Source: Sediminibacterium sp. (GTDB lineage Bacteria > Bacteroidota > Bacteroidia > Chitinophagales > Chitinophagaceae). Taken from it: DNA of 64,000 nucleotides. The notes below the pieces were generated by a model, which saw only the letters and a list, made by a program, of their open reading frames with translations, made no database searches and was not told where the DNA came from. A program made the position numbers and the translations under genes. Positions within the stretch are counted from its first letter, which is position 1. The number at the start of each line of letters is the position of its first letter. The DNA lies in assembly GCA_017983845.1 (NCBI GenBank), contig JAGOAO010000002.1, positions 124,001 through 188,000 of the forward strand, written 5' to 3'. Of this stretch, positions 35,838 to 44,528 are shown in pieces.

Positions 35838-37778
35838 TTATTGTTTCTCACTTAATTCCAGCCATCTTAATTCAGCCACTTCTAATTCTGCCGTAAGCGA
35901 AGCCAATTGGGCACTAAGCGCAGAGATCTGGGTATAATCTCCAGTACAATGATTTAATTCAGAAGTGAGTAAGGCTTTTTTAGTTTCCATTTCCGGCATC
36001 GATTTGTTCAACTGCTCTAATTCTAATTTCTCCTTATAAGACATTTTCTCAGCAGGCTTCTTTGCTGTATTGTCTACAACAATCGATGAGGCAGCAGTTG
36101 TATTGATTTTATTTTCACTTGCAGCGGGCTTTATTTCATGCTCAATCTGTGTCGTTATATCAGAACTCAAAGAAGCATAGTTCTGTTTATTTTTTTCTAA
36201 AATTCTAAACTGTGTATAGTTACCTGGGTAATCACGAATCACGCCTTCTCCTTCAAAAATAAATAAATGATCAACGAGCTTGTCCATAAAATAACGATCA
36301 TGCGATACGAGCAAAACACATCCCGCAAAATCAATCAAGAACTGCTCTAGCACCGCCAAAGTTGGCAAGTCAAGATCATTGGTAGGCTCATCTAAAATTA
36401 AAAAATTAGGATTCTTAAACAAGATGGTTAGTAACTGTAATCGTTTTTTCTCGCCACCACTCAACGCACTTAAATAAGTGTATTGCTTATCTGGCGTAAA
36501 TAGAAACAATTCCAAAAATTGCGCTGCGCTTAAAGAACCTCCACTCGCCAATGGGAATTGCTCGGCGAATGTTTTAAGATACTCAATCACACGCATATCC
36601 TTTTTGTAAGTCAACCCCTCTTGAGAAAAGTGTCCAAAGACAATCGTCTCACCTACATTGATCTTGCCACTGTCTGGCTCCGTCAAGCCCTGTAATATTT
36701 GTAAAAAAGTAGACTTCCCCACTCCATTTTTTCCAACGATTCCAATGCGCTCTCCTTTACTAAAGGTGTAATCAAACCCCTTTAAAACCACTAGGTCGCC
36801 ATAAGACTTGTATACTTTCTTGGCCTCGATGATTTTACCTCCCAAGCGGGTCATCTTCATGTCCAATTGCAAGCTAGTGTCTTCAATTTTTTGTTTTGCT
36901 TTCGCTTCAACTTCGTAAAAATTATCTTGTCGACTCTTGCTTTTTGTTGTTCTTGCCTTGGGCTGCTTTCGCATCCACTCTAGCTCTTTTCTGAATGTAT
37001 TCTTTGCTTTGTCTATACTCGCTAATTCTGATTCAATCCTAGCAGCCTTCTTCTCTAAATAATTTTCATAGTCCCCTTTATAGCTATATAATTTCTCTCT
37101 TTCTAATTCCCAAATTTCATCTGTCACCGCTTCTAAGAAATAACGATCATGCGATACCAACAATAAAGTCACTTTCTCTTGTGCTAAATAATTCTCCAAC
37201 CATTCAATCATATTTAAATCCAAGTGATTCGTTGGCTCATCCATTAACAACAATACATGTTTAGGTTCAAAACCAATCTGAATAAGTGTTTTTGCCAATG
37301 AAACTCTTTTACGTTGACCACCACTTAATTTAGCAACTGGCTGTTCTAAATGATGAATATTTAACTGTGTTAAAATCGTTTTTACCTTGGATTCAAAATC
37401 CCAAGCATTGTTCTCCTCCATCTCCATGATGGCGTCTGTGATCAAATTTTCATCCTCCGTCTCCATGGCCATTTCATAATTGCTAATGGCTTTCATGATG
37501 GGATGATCTTGATTGAACAAATTCTGGGTAACAGAAGCTGTTTCAATAAATTGAGGATCTTGTTCAAATAAAACCAAATGCACGTCTTTATGCACTTTTG
37601 CAGTGCCCGAGTCTGGCACTTCCTTCCCAGACAAAATTCTTAAAAGGGTACTTTTACCCACGCCGTTTCTCGCCACCAAGGCAATTCTATCCCCCTCGTT
37701 GATATTAAAGCTAATGCCTTTAAACAAAGGCGTAATGCCATAACTCTTGGTTAAATTTTCTATAGATACATAATGCAT
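35838..37778 (-). CDS. ABC-F family ATPase (Uup/EttA-like)
   Basis: A 646-residue soluble protein with two ABC domains and no membrane segment. Walker A motifs are ARNGVGKSTLL and VGKNGVGKSTFL; the signatures are LSGGQRKRVSLAK and LSGGEKKRLQLL. The inter-domain linker (about 240-310) is charged and helical, as in ABC-F proteins that enter the ribosomal E site, and the C-terminal ~90 residues form a coiled coil (Uup-like). The role is probably ribosome- or DNA-associated translation control. A longer frame from 37793 is unlikely, since a TATCTTTG -7 element lies 4 bases before the ATG at 37778. The gene is divergent from ispH. Confidence 0.93.
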   Translation of the reverse strand: MHYVSIENLTKSYGITPLFKGISFNINEGDRIALVARNGVGKSTLLRILSGKEVPDSGTAKVHKDVHLVLFEQDPQFIETASVTQNLFNQDHPIMKAISNYEMAMETEDENLITDAIMEMEENNAWDFESKVKTILTQLNIHHLEQPVAKLSGGQRKRVSLAKTLIQIGFEPKHVLLLMDEPTNHLDLNMIEWLENYLAQEKVTLLLVSHDRYFLEAVTDEIWELEREKLYSYKGDYENYLEKKAARIESELASIDKAKNTFRKELEWMRKQPKARTTKSKSRQDNFYEVEAKAKQKIEDTSLQLDMKMTRLGGKIIEAKKVYKSYGDLVVLKGFDYTFSKGERIGIVGKNGVGKSTFLQILQGLTEPDSGKINVGETIVFGHFSQEGLTYKKDMRVIEYLKTFAEQFPLASGGSLSAAQFLELFLFTPDKQYTYLSALSGGEKKRLQLLTILFKNPNFLILDEPTNDLDLPTLAVLEQFLIDFAGCVLLVSHDRYFMDKLVDHLFIFEGEGVIRDYPGNYTQFRILEKNKQNYASLSSDITTQIEHEIKPAASENKINTTAASSIVVDNTAKKPAEKMSYKEKLELEQLNKSMPEMETKKALLTSELNHCTGDYTQISALSAQLASLTAELEVAELRWLELSEKQ

Positions 37779-37782
37779 GGCG

Positions 37783-37790
37783 CAAAGATA
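37783..37790 (-). promoter_or_regulatory. Bacteroidota -7 element upstream of the ABC-F gene
   Basis: The minus strand reads TATCTTTG, 4 bases before the ATG at 37778, so the message may be leaderless. Confidence 0.4.
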
Positions 37791-37831
37791 CAAGCACTAA
37801 ATTAAAATAGGGGAAAAAGCAACGAAGATTG

Positions 37832-37839
37832 TACTTTTG
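37832..37839 (+). promoter_or_regulatory. Bacteroidota -7 element upstream of ispH
   Basis: TACTTTTG lies 21 bases before the ATG at 37861, back-to-back with the ABC-F promoter element about 40 bases away. Confidence 0.4.
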
Positions 37840-37860
37840 TATACGTTAATATCCTAATAG

Positions 37861-39084
37861 ATGAAAAACTTTGAAGTGCCTACAGGCTATAGAAGCCCCT
37901 TGATTTCTGCGATTAAACAAAAGCGCAAAGCGGCAGATAAGCTCAAAAAAGACTTCAGCCCCACCGAACTCGATTTTGGCAAGGTGAAAGTGTATTTGGC
38001 AAGGCATTTTGGATTTTGCTATGGCGTAGAAAATGCAATAGATATAGCTTACAGAACCATTGAAGAAAATAAAGGAAAGCGGATTTTTTTATTAAGCGAG
38101 ATGATTCACAATCCTCAAGTAAATGCCGACTTAACAAGTAAGGGTGTTCAGTTCCTACAAGATACATTGGGCAACGAGTTGATTCCATTGAATGCATTAA
38201 CAAAGGAGGATATTGTCATCATTCCTGCATTTGGCACTACATTGGAATTGGAAGAAAAATTAAAAGCAAAAGGCATCGAAATTCAAGCCTATGACACCAC
38301 TTGCCCATTTGTAGAAAAAGTTTGGAATAGAAGCGAACAGATTGCACAAAAAGGCTATTCCATTATCATTCACGGCAAACCTAAGCACGAAGAGACAAGG
38401 GCTACTTTTTCTCATACATCGGCGCATACGCCTACCTTGATAGTAAATGATATTGAAGAAACAAAAGTGTTGGCAAGAATCATTAATGGAGAATTACCAG
38501 TAGATTATTTCTATGACTTTTTTGTCAACCGCTACTCTGCGAATTTTGACCCAAATATCCACTTAGATAAAATTGGTGTAGTGAATCAAACCACTCAATT
38601 AGCGACTGATACACAAGCCATTTCGGATTATTTAAAACAAGTGATCCTGCAGAAATTTGGCGCCGACAACCTTGCAGCACATTTTGCAGACACCAGAGAC
38701 ACTTTATGTTATGCCACCAATGACAACCAATCGGCGGTGATTGGATTACTAGCAACAGAAGCCGATCTTGCGATTGTAATGGGTGGGAAAAACAGCAGCA
38801 ATAGTTCGCACTTAGTAGAACTTTGCGAGCAGCAATTGCCTACTTATTTCATTGATGATGCCCGTAAAATTATAGACGCCCATCAAATAGAAAAAACAAA
38901 TTGGAAGAATAAACAAACTGAAATTGTGGCTAATTTCTTACCTGATAAAAATCCAATTCGGATCCTTATGACAAGTGGCGCAAGTTGCCCCGATGCGGTT
39001 GTGGAATCAGTGATCCAAAAAATTATAGGCTTTTATGGACTAGAAGACCTATTTGAAGAAGTGAAAGAAAACTGGATAGACTAA
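37861..39084 (+). CDS. ispH: 4-hydroxy-3-methylbut-2-enyl diphosphate reductase
   Basis: A 407-residue iron-sulfur enzyme, the last step of the MEP isoprenoid pathway, making IPP and DMAPP. The three cluster cysteines are C53 (GFCYGVENA), C148 (DTTCPFVEKV) and C283 (DTLCYATNDNQ), matching C12, C96 and C197 of the E. coli enzyme. It is about 90 residues longer than E. coli IspH because of a 40-residue N-terminal extension and an insert near 205-235, as in other Bacteroidota. GGKNSSNSSHL, the conserved substrate loop, follows the third cysteine. With the polyprenyl synthase at 57.4 kb it supplies isoprenoids. Confidence 0.96.
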   Translation: MKNFEVPTGYRSPLISAIKQKRKAADKLKKDFSPTELDFGKVKVYLARHFGFCYGVENAIDIAYRTIEENKGKRIFLLSEMIHNPQVNADLTSKGVQFLQDTLGNELIPLNALTKEDIVIIPAFGTTLELEEKLKAKGIEIQAYDTTCPFVEKVWNRSEQIAQKGYSIIIHGKPKHEETRATFSHTSAHTPTLIVNDIEETKVLARIINGELPVDYFYDFFVNRYSANFDPNIHLDKIGVVNQTTQLATDTQAISDYLKQVILQKFGADNLAAHFADTRDTLCYATNDNQSAVIGLLATEADLAIVMGGKNSSNSSHLVELCEQQLPTYFIDDARKIIDAHQIEKTNWKNKQTEIVANFLPDKNPIRILMTSGASCPDAVVESVIQKIIGFYGLEDLFEEVKENWID

Positions 39085-39126
39085 GGTTTCAAAAAAAGGG
39101 ATACACAAAAAGAAATGCCTTGCTAG

Positions 39127-39813
39127 CTAGCTAGCCTTCATCCTTTCTTTAGCCCATTGCATTGCTAATTCAAATTGCTGTTCTCTATTTAAGGCTGTGT
39201 TGTCTAAAACCAATGCGTCTTCGGCCTGTCTCAATGGACTATGTGCTCTTGTACTATCCATTAAATCTCTTTGTTGCAAATTAGCAGACACTTCGTCTTT
39301 ACTAATTGTAGGATTGGTTTGCAATAATTCTTGGTAACGTCGTTCTAATCTTATCGCCGGATCTGCTGTAACAAATAATTTCAATTCAGCATTGGGAAAA
39401 ACAACCGTGCCAATATCTCTCCCATCCATCACAATCCCTTTATCTACACCCATCGCCTGTTGTTGCGCCACCGCAAATTCACGAACAGCAGGTATTGAAG
39501 CCACTTCGCTCACTTTTTGACTCACCCGCATTTCACGAATTTCCTGTTCTACATTTTCTCCATTCAAATACATGTCACTTTTTTGACTTTCTGGATTGTA
39601 CTTAAATCTTAATGCTATTTGATCCAATGCTGCTAGAATAGCAGTATTATCTGAAAATGAAATATCATTTCTAAGAAAATATAAAGCAATGGCTCTATAC
39701 ATTGCACCCGTGTCTACAAATACATATTCCAATGCTTTTGCCATGGCTTTAGCAAGTGTACTCTTTCCGCAAGACGAAAAGCCGTCGATGGCGATGATGA
39801 TTTTATTTTCCAT
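39127..39813 (-). CDS. cmk: Cytidylate kinase
   Basis: A 228-residue CMP/dCMP kinase with the P-loop DGFSSCGKSTLAKAMA, VDTGAMYRAIALYFL, the NMP-binding insert (EIREMRVSQKVSEVA), the DGRDIGTVVFPNAELK motif and the lid region. It phosphorylates CMP and dCMP with ATP. The ATG overlaps the Mrp-ATPase stop in TAATG, so the two are coupled. The stop codon lies in an odd GCTAGCTAGCTAGC run, discussed under rejected items. Confidence 0.95.
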   Translation of the reverse strand: MENKIIIAIDGFSSCGKSTLAKAMAKALEYVFVDTGAMYRAIALYFLRNDISFSDNTAILAALDQIALRFKYNPESQKSDMYLNGENVEQEIREMRVSQKVSEVASIPAVREFAVAQQQAMGVDKGIVMDGRDIGTVVFPNAELKLFVTADPAIRLERRYQELLQTNPTISKDEVSANLQQRDLMDSTRAHSPLRQAEDALVLDNTALNREQQFELAMQWAKERMKAS

Positions 39814-40907
39814 TAAGGCGCTACTGTGATGGTTTCTGTTTTAGGAAGATTGGCGTTTCTAATGGCAATCTGTCTAACGGCATTGCCTACAAAAGTTCTG
39901 AAAGCATCTTTTGCAATAAGTTCTTCGCCCACCATCGCTGGCACGCCTTCATCTCCCCCTTCTCTAATGGTTTGCACCAATGGGATTTGACCTAGGAAAG
40001 ACAAATCATACTCCGAAGCCAATTTCATTCCACCTTCTTTTCCGAATAAATAATATTTATTTTCTGGTAATTCTGCAGGCGTGAAATAAGCCATATTTTC
40101 TACCAATCCAATGATTGGCACATTCACGTTTGCTTGACCAAACATGGCAATTGCTTTTTTCGCATCTGCTAAAGCTACTTGTTGTGGCGTCGTTACAATC
40201 ACCACGCCAGTTACAGGAACAGTTTGCATGATTGTCAAATGTATATCGCCCGTGCCTGGTGGCATATCAATCACTAAATAATCCAATTCACCCCAATCTA
40301 CATCTGTGATGAACTGACGAATTGCACTACTCGCCATTGGGCCTCTCCAAACGACCGCATCTTTTTCATCTACCAATAAACCAATACTCATTAGTTTAAT
40401 GCCATATTTATCTAAAGGAATAATCACCCCTTTCCCTGCTTCGTCTTTCATCAATGGTCTTTGACCTCGCACACCAAACATAATCGGCACACTTGGTCCA
40501 TAAATATCCGCATCCATTAAACCCACTTTTGCACCCCCTTCTGCTAACGCCAATGCAAGGTTGACAGAAACAGTGCTCTTTCCAACACCGCCTTTGCCAC
40601 TGACAACCGCGATGATATTTTTAACTTTAGATAGTACTGATTTTTCGTCTCTTCTTAAAGAAGTGGTATTTGAAGTGAAATTAACTTGAACCTGCGCTTT
40701 TGGGTTCACCAATAACTTGATGGCATTTTCAGATGCATTTTTCATCAAATCCTTCATTGGACAAGCAGGCGTTGTTAATACAATTGTAAAACTAACTGCA
40801 TCCCCCTCTACTTTTAAGTCTTGAATCATATTCAAAGTCACTAAGTCTTTACCCAAGTCCGGCTCCTGCACATTACTCAATGCTTTTAGTATTGCTTCAG
40901 TTGTCAT
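39813..40907 (-). CDS. Mrp/NBP35-family P-loop ATPase (iron-sulfur carrier type)
   Basis: A 364-residue protein. Residues 3-80 are an MIP18/DUF59 domain (NVQEPDLGKDLV, TTPACPMKDLM), and 97-340 are the Mrp ATPase with the deviant Walker A VVSGKGGVGKSTVS (K105, K110) and LVIDMPPGTGDIHLT. Homologues such as ApbC carry Fe-S clusters to target proteins. The C-terminal CxxC cluster motif of many members is absent here: the region reads ENMAYFTPAELPENKYY. That is common in Bacteroidota to my knowledge. The ATG at 40907 is preceded by a TAACTTTG element at 40941-40948, inside the longer open frame. Confidence 0.9.
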   Translation of the reverse strand: MTTEAILKALSNVQEPDLGKDLVTLNMIQDLKVEGDAVSFTIVLTTPACPMKDLMKNASENAIKLLVNPKAQVQVNFTSNTTSLRRDEKSVLSKVKNIIAVVSGKGGVGKSTVSVNLALALAEGGAKVGLMDADIYGPSVPIMFGVRGQRPLMKDEAGKGVIIPLDKYGIKLMSIGLLVDEKDAVVWRGPMASSAIRQFITDVDWGELDYLVIDMPPGTGDIHLTIMQTVPVTGVVIVTTPQQVALADAKKAIAMFGQANVNVPIIGLVENMAYFTPAELPENKYYLFGKEGGMKLASEYDLSFLGQIPLVQTIREGGDEGVPAMVGEELIAKDAFRTFVGNAVRQIAIRNANLPKTETITVAP

Positions 40908-40940
40908 TATGAAAGTTTTTGTTAAAATAATTAATCCCGG

Positions 40941-40948
40941 CAAAGTTA
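40941..40948 (-). promoter_or_regulatory. Bacteroidota -7 element upstream of the Mrp ATPase gene
   Basis: The minus strand reads TAACTTTG, 33 bases before the ATG at 40907. Confidence 0.35.
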
Positions 40949-41058
40949 ACGTTCATAGCGCTTATTTTGCCCTTTTAAATGGCCTAAAATAGGGCCAATT
41001 TCAAAAAAACTACCCATTTCGTAACAAAAAAATCACTCGATTTATAAACATTGAGGCG

Positions 41059-41066
41059 TAAATTTG
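41059..41066 (+). promoter_or_regulatory. Bacteroidota -7 element upstream of the carboxypeptidase-regulatory-like gene
   Basis: TAAATTTG lies 7 bases before the ATG at 41074. Confidence 0.4.
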
Positions 41067-41073
41067 CAGCTAC

Positions 41074-41724
41074 ATGAAAAAGAAACTGATCCTGCCATTA
41101 TTGATCTTGATTGCATTACTGCCAACACAGTTAAAAGCACAGACAGTAGACCTTTACAGAGACTCTGTTGTTCAATTGTACGGAGTCGTGATGACTGCAG
41201 ATAGTTTAAAAGCCATTCCTTTGGCGAGCATTGTTGTCAATAAAAAAGGAAGAGGGACGATTACGAATAATGACGGGGTATTCTCTATCGCAGTGAACAA
41301 GGGCGAGACCATTACATTTAGTTGTGTTGGATTTAAAAATAGAAGCATTACCATTCCACAAAATTTAACAGGCAATCAATACAGTGTGATTCAATTGATG
41401 GTCAACGATACTAATTTTTTACCGGCAACCATTTTGAAGCCAAGGCCCACTCGTGCACAATTTGAACGCGATTTTGTGAACTCTAAAGTTGACGATGACT
41501 TATTTGAAACGGCAAGAAAAAATACGAGTCCTGCTCAAAAAAGAATTATTCTTTCTAGCTTACCGAGAGATGGTAAAGAAGCAGTAGGCGCATCCTTACA
41601 ACAACAAGCATCTAGATATTATTATTCTGGCCAATTGCCGCCAATGAATATATTAAATCCTAGCGCGTGGAGAAGCTTTATTAATTCATGGAAACGTGGC
41701 GATTATAAATCAAAAAGTAAATAG
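41074..41724 (+). CDS. Exported protein with a carboxypeptidase-regulatory-like domain
   Basis: A 216-residue protein with a signal peptide (KKKLILPLLILIALLPTQLKAQ). Residues about 35-110 have the CarboxypepD_reg-like fold: LYGVVMTADSLKAIPLASIV, then GTITNNDGVFSIAVNKGETI and FSCVGFKNRSITI, the same Ig-like module found at the N-terminus of SusC-type receptors. The C-terminal ~100 residues (RAQFERDFVNSKVDDDLFE onward) are unlike known domains and rich in charged helix formers. The cell site is probably the periplasm or outer membrane. It abuts the hydroxyacyl-CoA dehydrogenase gene with no gap, and I infer shared transcription rather than shared function. Confidence 0.82.
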   Translation: MKKKLILPLLILIALLPTQLKAQTVDLYRDSVVQLYGVVMTADSLKAIPLASIVVNKKGRGTITNNDGVFSIAVNKGETITFSCVGFKNRSITIPQNLTGNQYSVIQLMVNDTNFLPATILKPRPTRAQFERDFVNSKVDDDLFETARKNTSPAQKRIILSSLPRDGKEAVGASLQQQASRYYYSGQLPPMNILNPSAWRSFINSWKRGDYKSKSK

Positions 41725-42576
41725 ATGAAAAAGATAGCAGTAATTGGAGCAGGAACGATGGGAAATGGCATTGCACATGTATTTGCACAAAATGGATTTG
41801 AAGTGAACTTAATCGATATGCAAACAGCTGCATTGGATAAAGCAATGCAAACCATTGCTAAAAACCTAGACCGTCAAGTTGCAAAAGCAGTGATTAACGA
41901 AGCAGATAAGCAAAAAACCTTGACTCAAATTACTTGTTTCACGAACTTAAAAGAGGGTGTACAGGATCGCGACTTAGTCATTGAAGCTGCCACCGAAAAT
42001 AGTGCCATCAAATTGGCCATTTTTGCAGAGATTGACCATGCTACTTCTGCAAATTGCATTTTAGCAAGCAATACCTCCTCCATATCAATTACTCAATTAG
42101 CCAACGCAACTAAAAAGCCAGGCAATGTGATTGGAATGCATTTTATGAATCCAGTTCCTGTAATGAAATTAGTGGAGATCATCAACGGAAAAGCAACTAC
42201 CGCAGCCGTAACCGATGTGATTGTGTCATTGACAACACAGATTGGGAAGATACCTTGTGTGGTAAAAGACGCACCAGGATTCATTGCGAACCGTATTTTA
42301 ATGCCCATGATTAATGAGGCTGTACTTGCTTTGGAAGAAGGCATTAGTGACGCAGCAACAATTGATCAGATTATGAAATTAGGTATGGCACATCCCATGG
42401 GACCATTGCAATTAGCCGACTATATAGGTTTGGATGTTTGTAAAAATATTTTAGAAATTATGGAAGATGGATTTCAAAATAGCAAATACAAACCAGCTGC
42501 ATTGTTAACCAAGATGGTATCAGAAGGAAAATTAGGAGTGAAAAGCGGTGCTGGATTTTACGAATACAACAAATAA
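41725..42576 (+). CDS. 3-hydroxybutyryl/3-hydroxyacyl-CoA dehydrogenase
   Basis: A 283-residue dehydrogenase with the NAD-binding Rossmann motif GAGTMGNGIAHVFAQNGF at the start, the active-site His region GMHFMNPVPVMKLVEI, and DAPGFIANRILMPMINEA opening the C-terminal helical domain. It oxidises or reduces 3-hydroxyacyl-CoA in beta-oxidation or butyrate-type pathways. The length matches single-domain bacterial enzymes (Hbd, PaaH). The ATG follows the upstream stop directly. No thiolase or crotonase gene is adjacent. Confidence 0.93.
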   Translation: MKKIAVIGAGTMGNGIAHVFAQNGFEVNLIDMQTAALDKAMQTIAKNLDRQVAKAVINEADKQKTLTQITCFTNLKEGVQDRDLVIEAATENSAIKLAIFAEIDHATSANCILASNTSSISITQLANATKKPGNVIGMHFMNPVPVMKLVEIINGKATTAAVTDVIVSLTTQIGKIPCVVKDAPGFIANRILMPMINEAVLALEEGISDAATIDQIMKLGMAHPMGPLQLADYIGLDVCKNILEIMEDGFQNSKYKPAALLTKMVSEGKLGVKSGAGFYEYNK

Positions 42577-42583
42577 ACCCGGT

Positions 42584-43192
42584 TTACTTTAACGCTGTTT
42601 TCACAATCACATCCCTTAACTCTCCCAACTTCTCAAGCACTTCTTCTAATCTGTTTTTAGGGATGCCTATTTGAAGTTGTACAAATAACTGAGCAGACTG
42701 CTCTACTACTGAGCAATTGTAATGTTTCACAACCATCATGACTTCGTTCATTTGTTGGTAATCAAAGTTCAACTCATAAGCAATTTCAATAGGCTTCTTA
42801 ATGATGGGCGAAAGTTGCAATGCTAAAGCGGTTGCCGTTTTATAGGCATTGATCAAACCAGGAACGCCTAGCAATGTGCCTCCAAAATAACGCACCACTA
42901 TCACTAATACATTGGTTAGCTCCTTGCTATCAATTTGTCCAAGAATGGGCCTTCCTGCAGAGCCAGAAGGTTCTCCATCATCACTGACTCTAAAAGTAGC
43001 TCCATCCACCCCTAAACGATAAGCCAAGCAATGATGTACCGCTTTGCCATGTTCTTTTTTCAATTGCGCCAAGATCTTCTTACAAGAATCAATGTCCTTT
43101 GCAGGATAAGCAAAGGCAAAAAATTTACTCCCCCTGTCCTTGAATTCCGCCATAGAAGGCTGCTCGATTGTATAATAGTAAAATGGATCCAT
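42584..43192 (-). CDS. YigZ/IMPACT-family protein
   Basis: A 202-residue protein with the UPF0029/IMPACT N-terminal domain: FKDRGSKFFAFAYP, AVHHCLAYRLG, and the signature DDGEPSGSAGRPILGQ followed by VIVVRYFGGTLLG. The C-terminal ~70 residues form the DUF1949 domain (ELNFDYQQMNEVM). Homologues are linked to translation control, but the bacterial activity is not settled. It is divergent from prmC and convergent with the dehydrogenase (7-base gap). Confidence 0.93.
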   Translation of the reverse strand: MDPFYYYTIEQPSMAEFKDRGSKFFAFAYPAKDIDSCKKILAQLKKEHGKAVHHCLAYRLGVDGATFRVSDDGEPSGSAGRPILGQIDSKELTNVLVIVVRYFGGTLLGVPGLINAYKTATALALQLSPIIKKPIEIAYELNFDYQQMNEVMMVVKHYNCSVVEQSAQLFVQLQIGIPKNRLEEVLEKLGELRDVIVKTALK

Positions 43193-43217
43193 GAAAAATA
43201 AAAGGACTAATTTTTGG

Positions 43218-43225
43218 CAAAGCTA
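43218..43225 (-). promoter_or_regulatory. Bacteroidota -7 element upstream of the YigZ gene
   Basis: The minus strand reads TAGCTTTG, 25 bases before the ATG at 43192. A one-mismatch element TAACATTG faces prmC at 43247-43254. Confidence 0.35.
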
Positions 43226-43259
43226 GTTCATAATGATGAATCATTTGTAACATTGCACT

Positions 43260-44114
43260 ATGAGTTTAAACGATATCAAGCAAGCACTGAAAAAACAGTT
43301 AGAAGGTCAATATGAAACTGTTGAACTCAACCCCATTCTTTCTATTTTAATTGAACATATTACTGGCTGGGACCAATTACACCAAGCCTTGCACAAAGAC
43401 AGTCCAGTTTCCGAAGATCAAGCCATTGCATTCGAGGCAGCCGCTACCGAACTTTTGGCTGGGAGACCCATTCAATATATCACTGGAAAAGCCTGGTTTA
43501 TGGGCGAGGCTTATCAGGTCAATGAGCATGTATTGATCCCTCGACCAGAAACAGAAGAATTGGTGGATTGGATAGTGGAATATGCAGAAATCAAAGGAAG
43601 CGCATTGCGTATTTTGGATATTGGAACAGGCTCTGGATGTATTGCGATTGCCTTGAAGAAAGCACTACCCGAAGCAATAGTCACTGCCATTGATATCAGT
43701 CCAAATGCATTAAAAGTGGCAGCGAATAATGCAAGTGCATTAAAGGCCGAGATCGAATTTGTACCTTTAGACATTTTAAATACTGCATTTTTACCAGGGC
43801 AATACGATGTGATTGTAAGCAATCCTCCCTATATCCCAATGCAAGAAATGAAAAACATGGAATTGCAGGTCACTGCACATGAACCCAATATTGCATTATT
43901 TGTACCAGACGAAGACCCACTGGTATTTTACAAAGCCATTGCAAGGCTTGCGAAATTGCACTTGACAACCAATGGTCAATTGTTTTTTGAAATTCATTAT
44001 GACCAAGGAGAAGCCATGGTTCAATTATTAGACGAAATGCATTTCCACGCAGAACTCAGAGAAGACCTGTTTGGAAAAGACAGAATGATTCGTGCAAGTT
44101 TAAAACCAAGATAA
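43260..44114 (+). CDS. prmC: Peptide chain release factor N5-glutamine methyltransferase
   Basis: A 284-residue methyltransferase that modifies the GGQ glutamine of release factors. The N-terminal helical domain is followed by GRPIQYITGKAWFMG and VLIPRPETEELVDW, the SAM motif I DIGTGSGCIAIAL, and the NPPYIP motif for glutamine in DVIVSNPPYIP. These four features are specific to PrmC/HemK. The start is ATG at 43260, and exbD-type and prmC genes converge 5 bases past the stop. Confidence 0.95.
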   Translation: MSLNDIKQALKKQLEGQYETVELNPILSILIEHITGWDQLHQALHKDSPVSEDQAIAFEAAATELLAGRPIQYITGKAWFMGEAYQVNEHVLIPRPETEELVDWIVEYAEIKGSALRILDIGTGSGCIAIALKKALPEAIVTAIDISPNALKVAANNASALKAEIEFVPLDILNTAFLPGQYDVIVSNPPYIPMQEMKNMELQVTAHEPNIALFVPDEDPLVFYKAIARLAKLHLTTNGQLFFEIHYDQGEAMVQLLDEMHFHAELREDLFGKDRMIRASLKPR

Positions 44115-44119
44115 AAAAA

Positions 44120-44518
44120 TTAATGAGACGGATCTACTGCTACAACAGGGGTTGCGCCTAATTGCTTAATGATTTGCATCACTTGAATGGTTACACCTAA
44201 ATTAGCAACACTATCTCCATTAATCACCACAGAAGGTTTCTCCGTTTCCTTAGCCAAGAAAATTTGAAGCTGCCCTGACAATGAATCTAAACTTACTGGA
44301 GATGAACCAATAAACAAATGCTGGTCTTTATCAATAGTCACTACCACTGTTTGTTTTGCCTTAGTGTCACTTGAAGCTTTTGGATTGGATACCTTAATGA
44401 CATTTGGATTGGCCAATGTAGAGACAATCAAAAAGAACAATAATAAAATAAACAAGATATCATTCAACGCGCCTGTATGTGGCTCAGGATGATTTCTTAA
44501 ACGGTTTCTAAGATTCAT
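44120..44518 (-). CDS. ExbD/TolR-family biopolymer transport protein
   Basis: A 132-residue protein with one N-terminal transmembrane helix (about residues 16-36) that has D20 at its start (ALNDILFILLLFFLI), the conserved proton-handling aspartate. The rest is periplasmic and ends with a STAND-like domain (VVINGDSVANLGVTIQVMQI). With ExbB it forms the motor that uses the proton gradient, to power TonB-type uptake or Tol-type envelope work. It starts 10 bases after the ExbB gene. No tonB or tolB gene is in the window, so the partner is unknown. Confidence 0.92.
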   Translation of the reverse strand: MNLRNRLRNHPEPHTGALNDILFILLLFFLIVSTLANPNVIKVSNPKASSDTKAKQTVVVTIDKDQHLFIGSSPVSLDSLSGQLQIFLAKETEKPSVVINGDSVANLGVTIQVMQIIKQLGATPVVAVDPSH

Positions 44519-44528
44519 GGCTGAATGA

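Noticed and set aside
39122..39135. GCTAGCTAGCTAGC palindrome over the cmk stop codon
   Set aside because: It is a short tandem GCTA run; no T-run follows on either strand and the loop is too small for a stem, so it is neither a terminator nor a clear binding site.
42576..42592. TAAACCCGGTTTA palindrome between the convergent dehydrogenase and YigZ genes
   Set aside because: The arms leave a one-base loop and there is no T-run, so it is unlikely to be a terminator.
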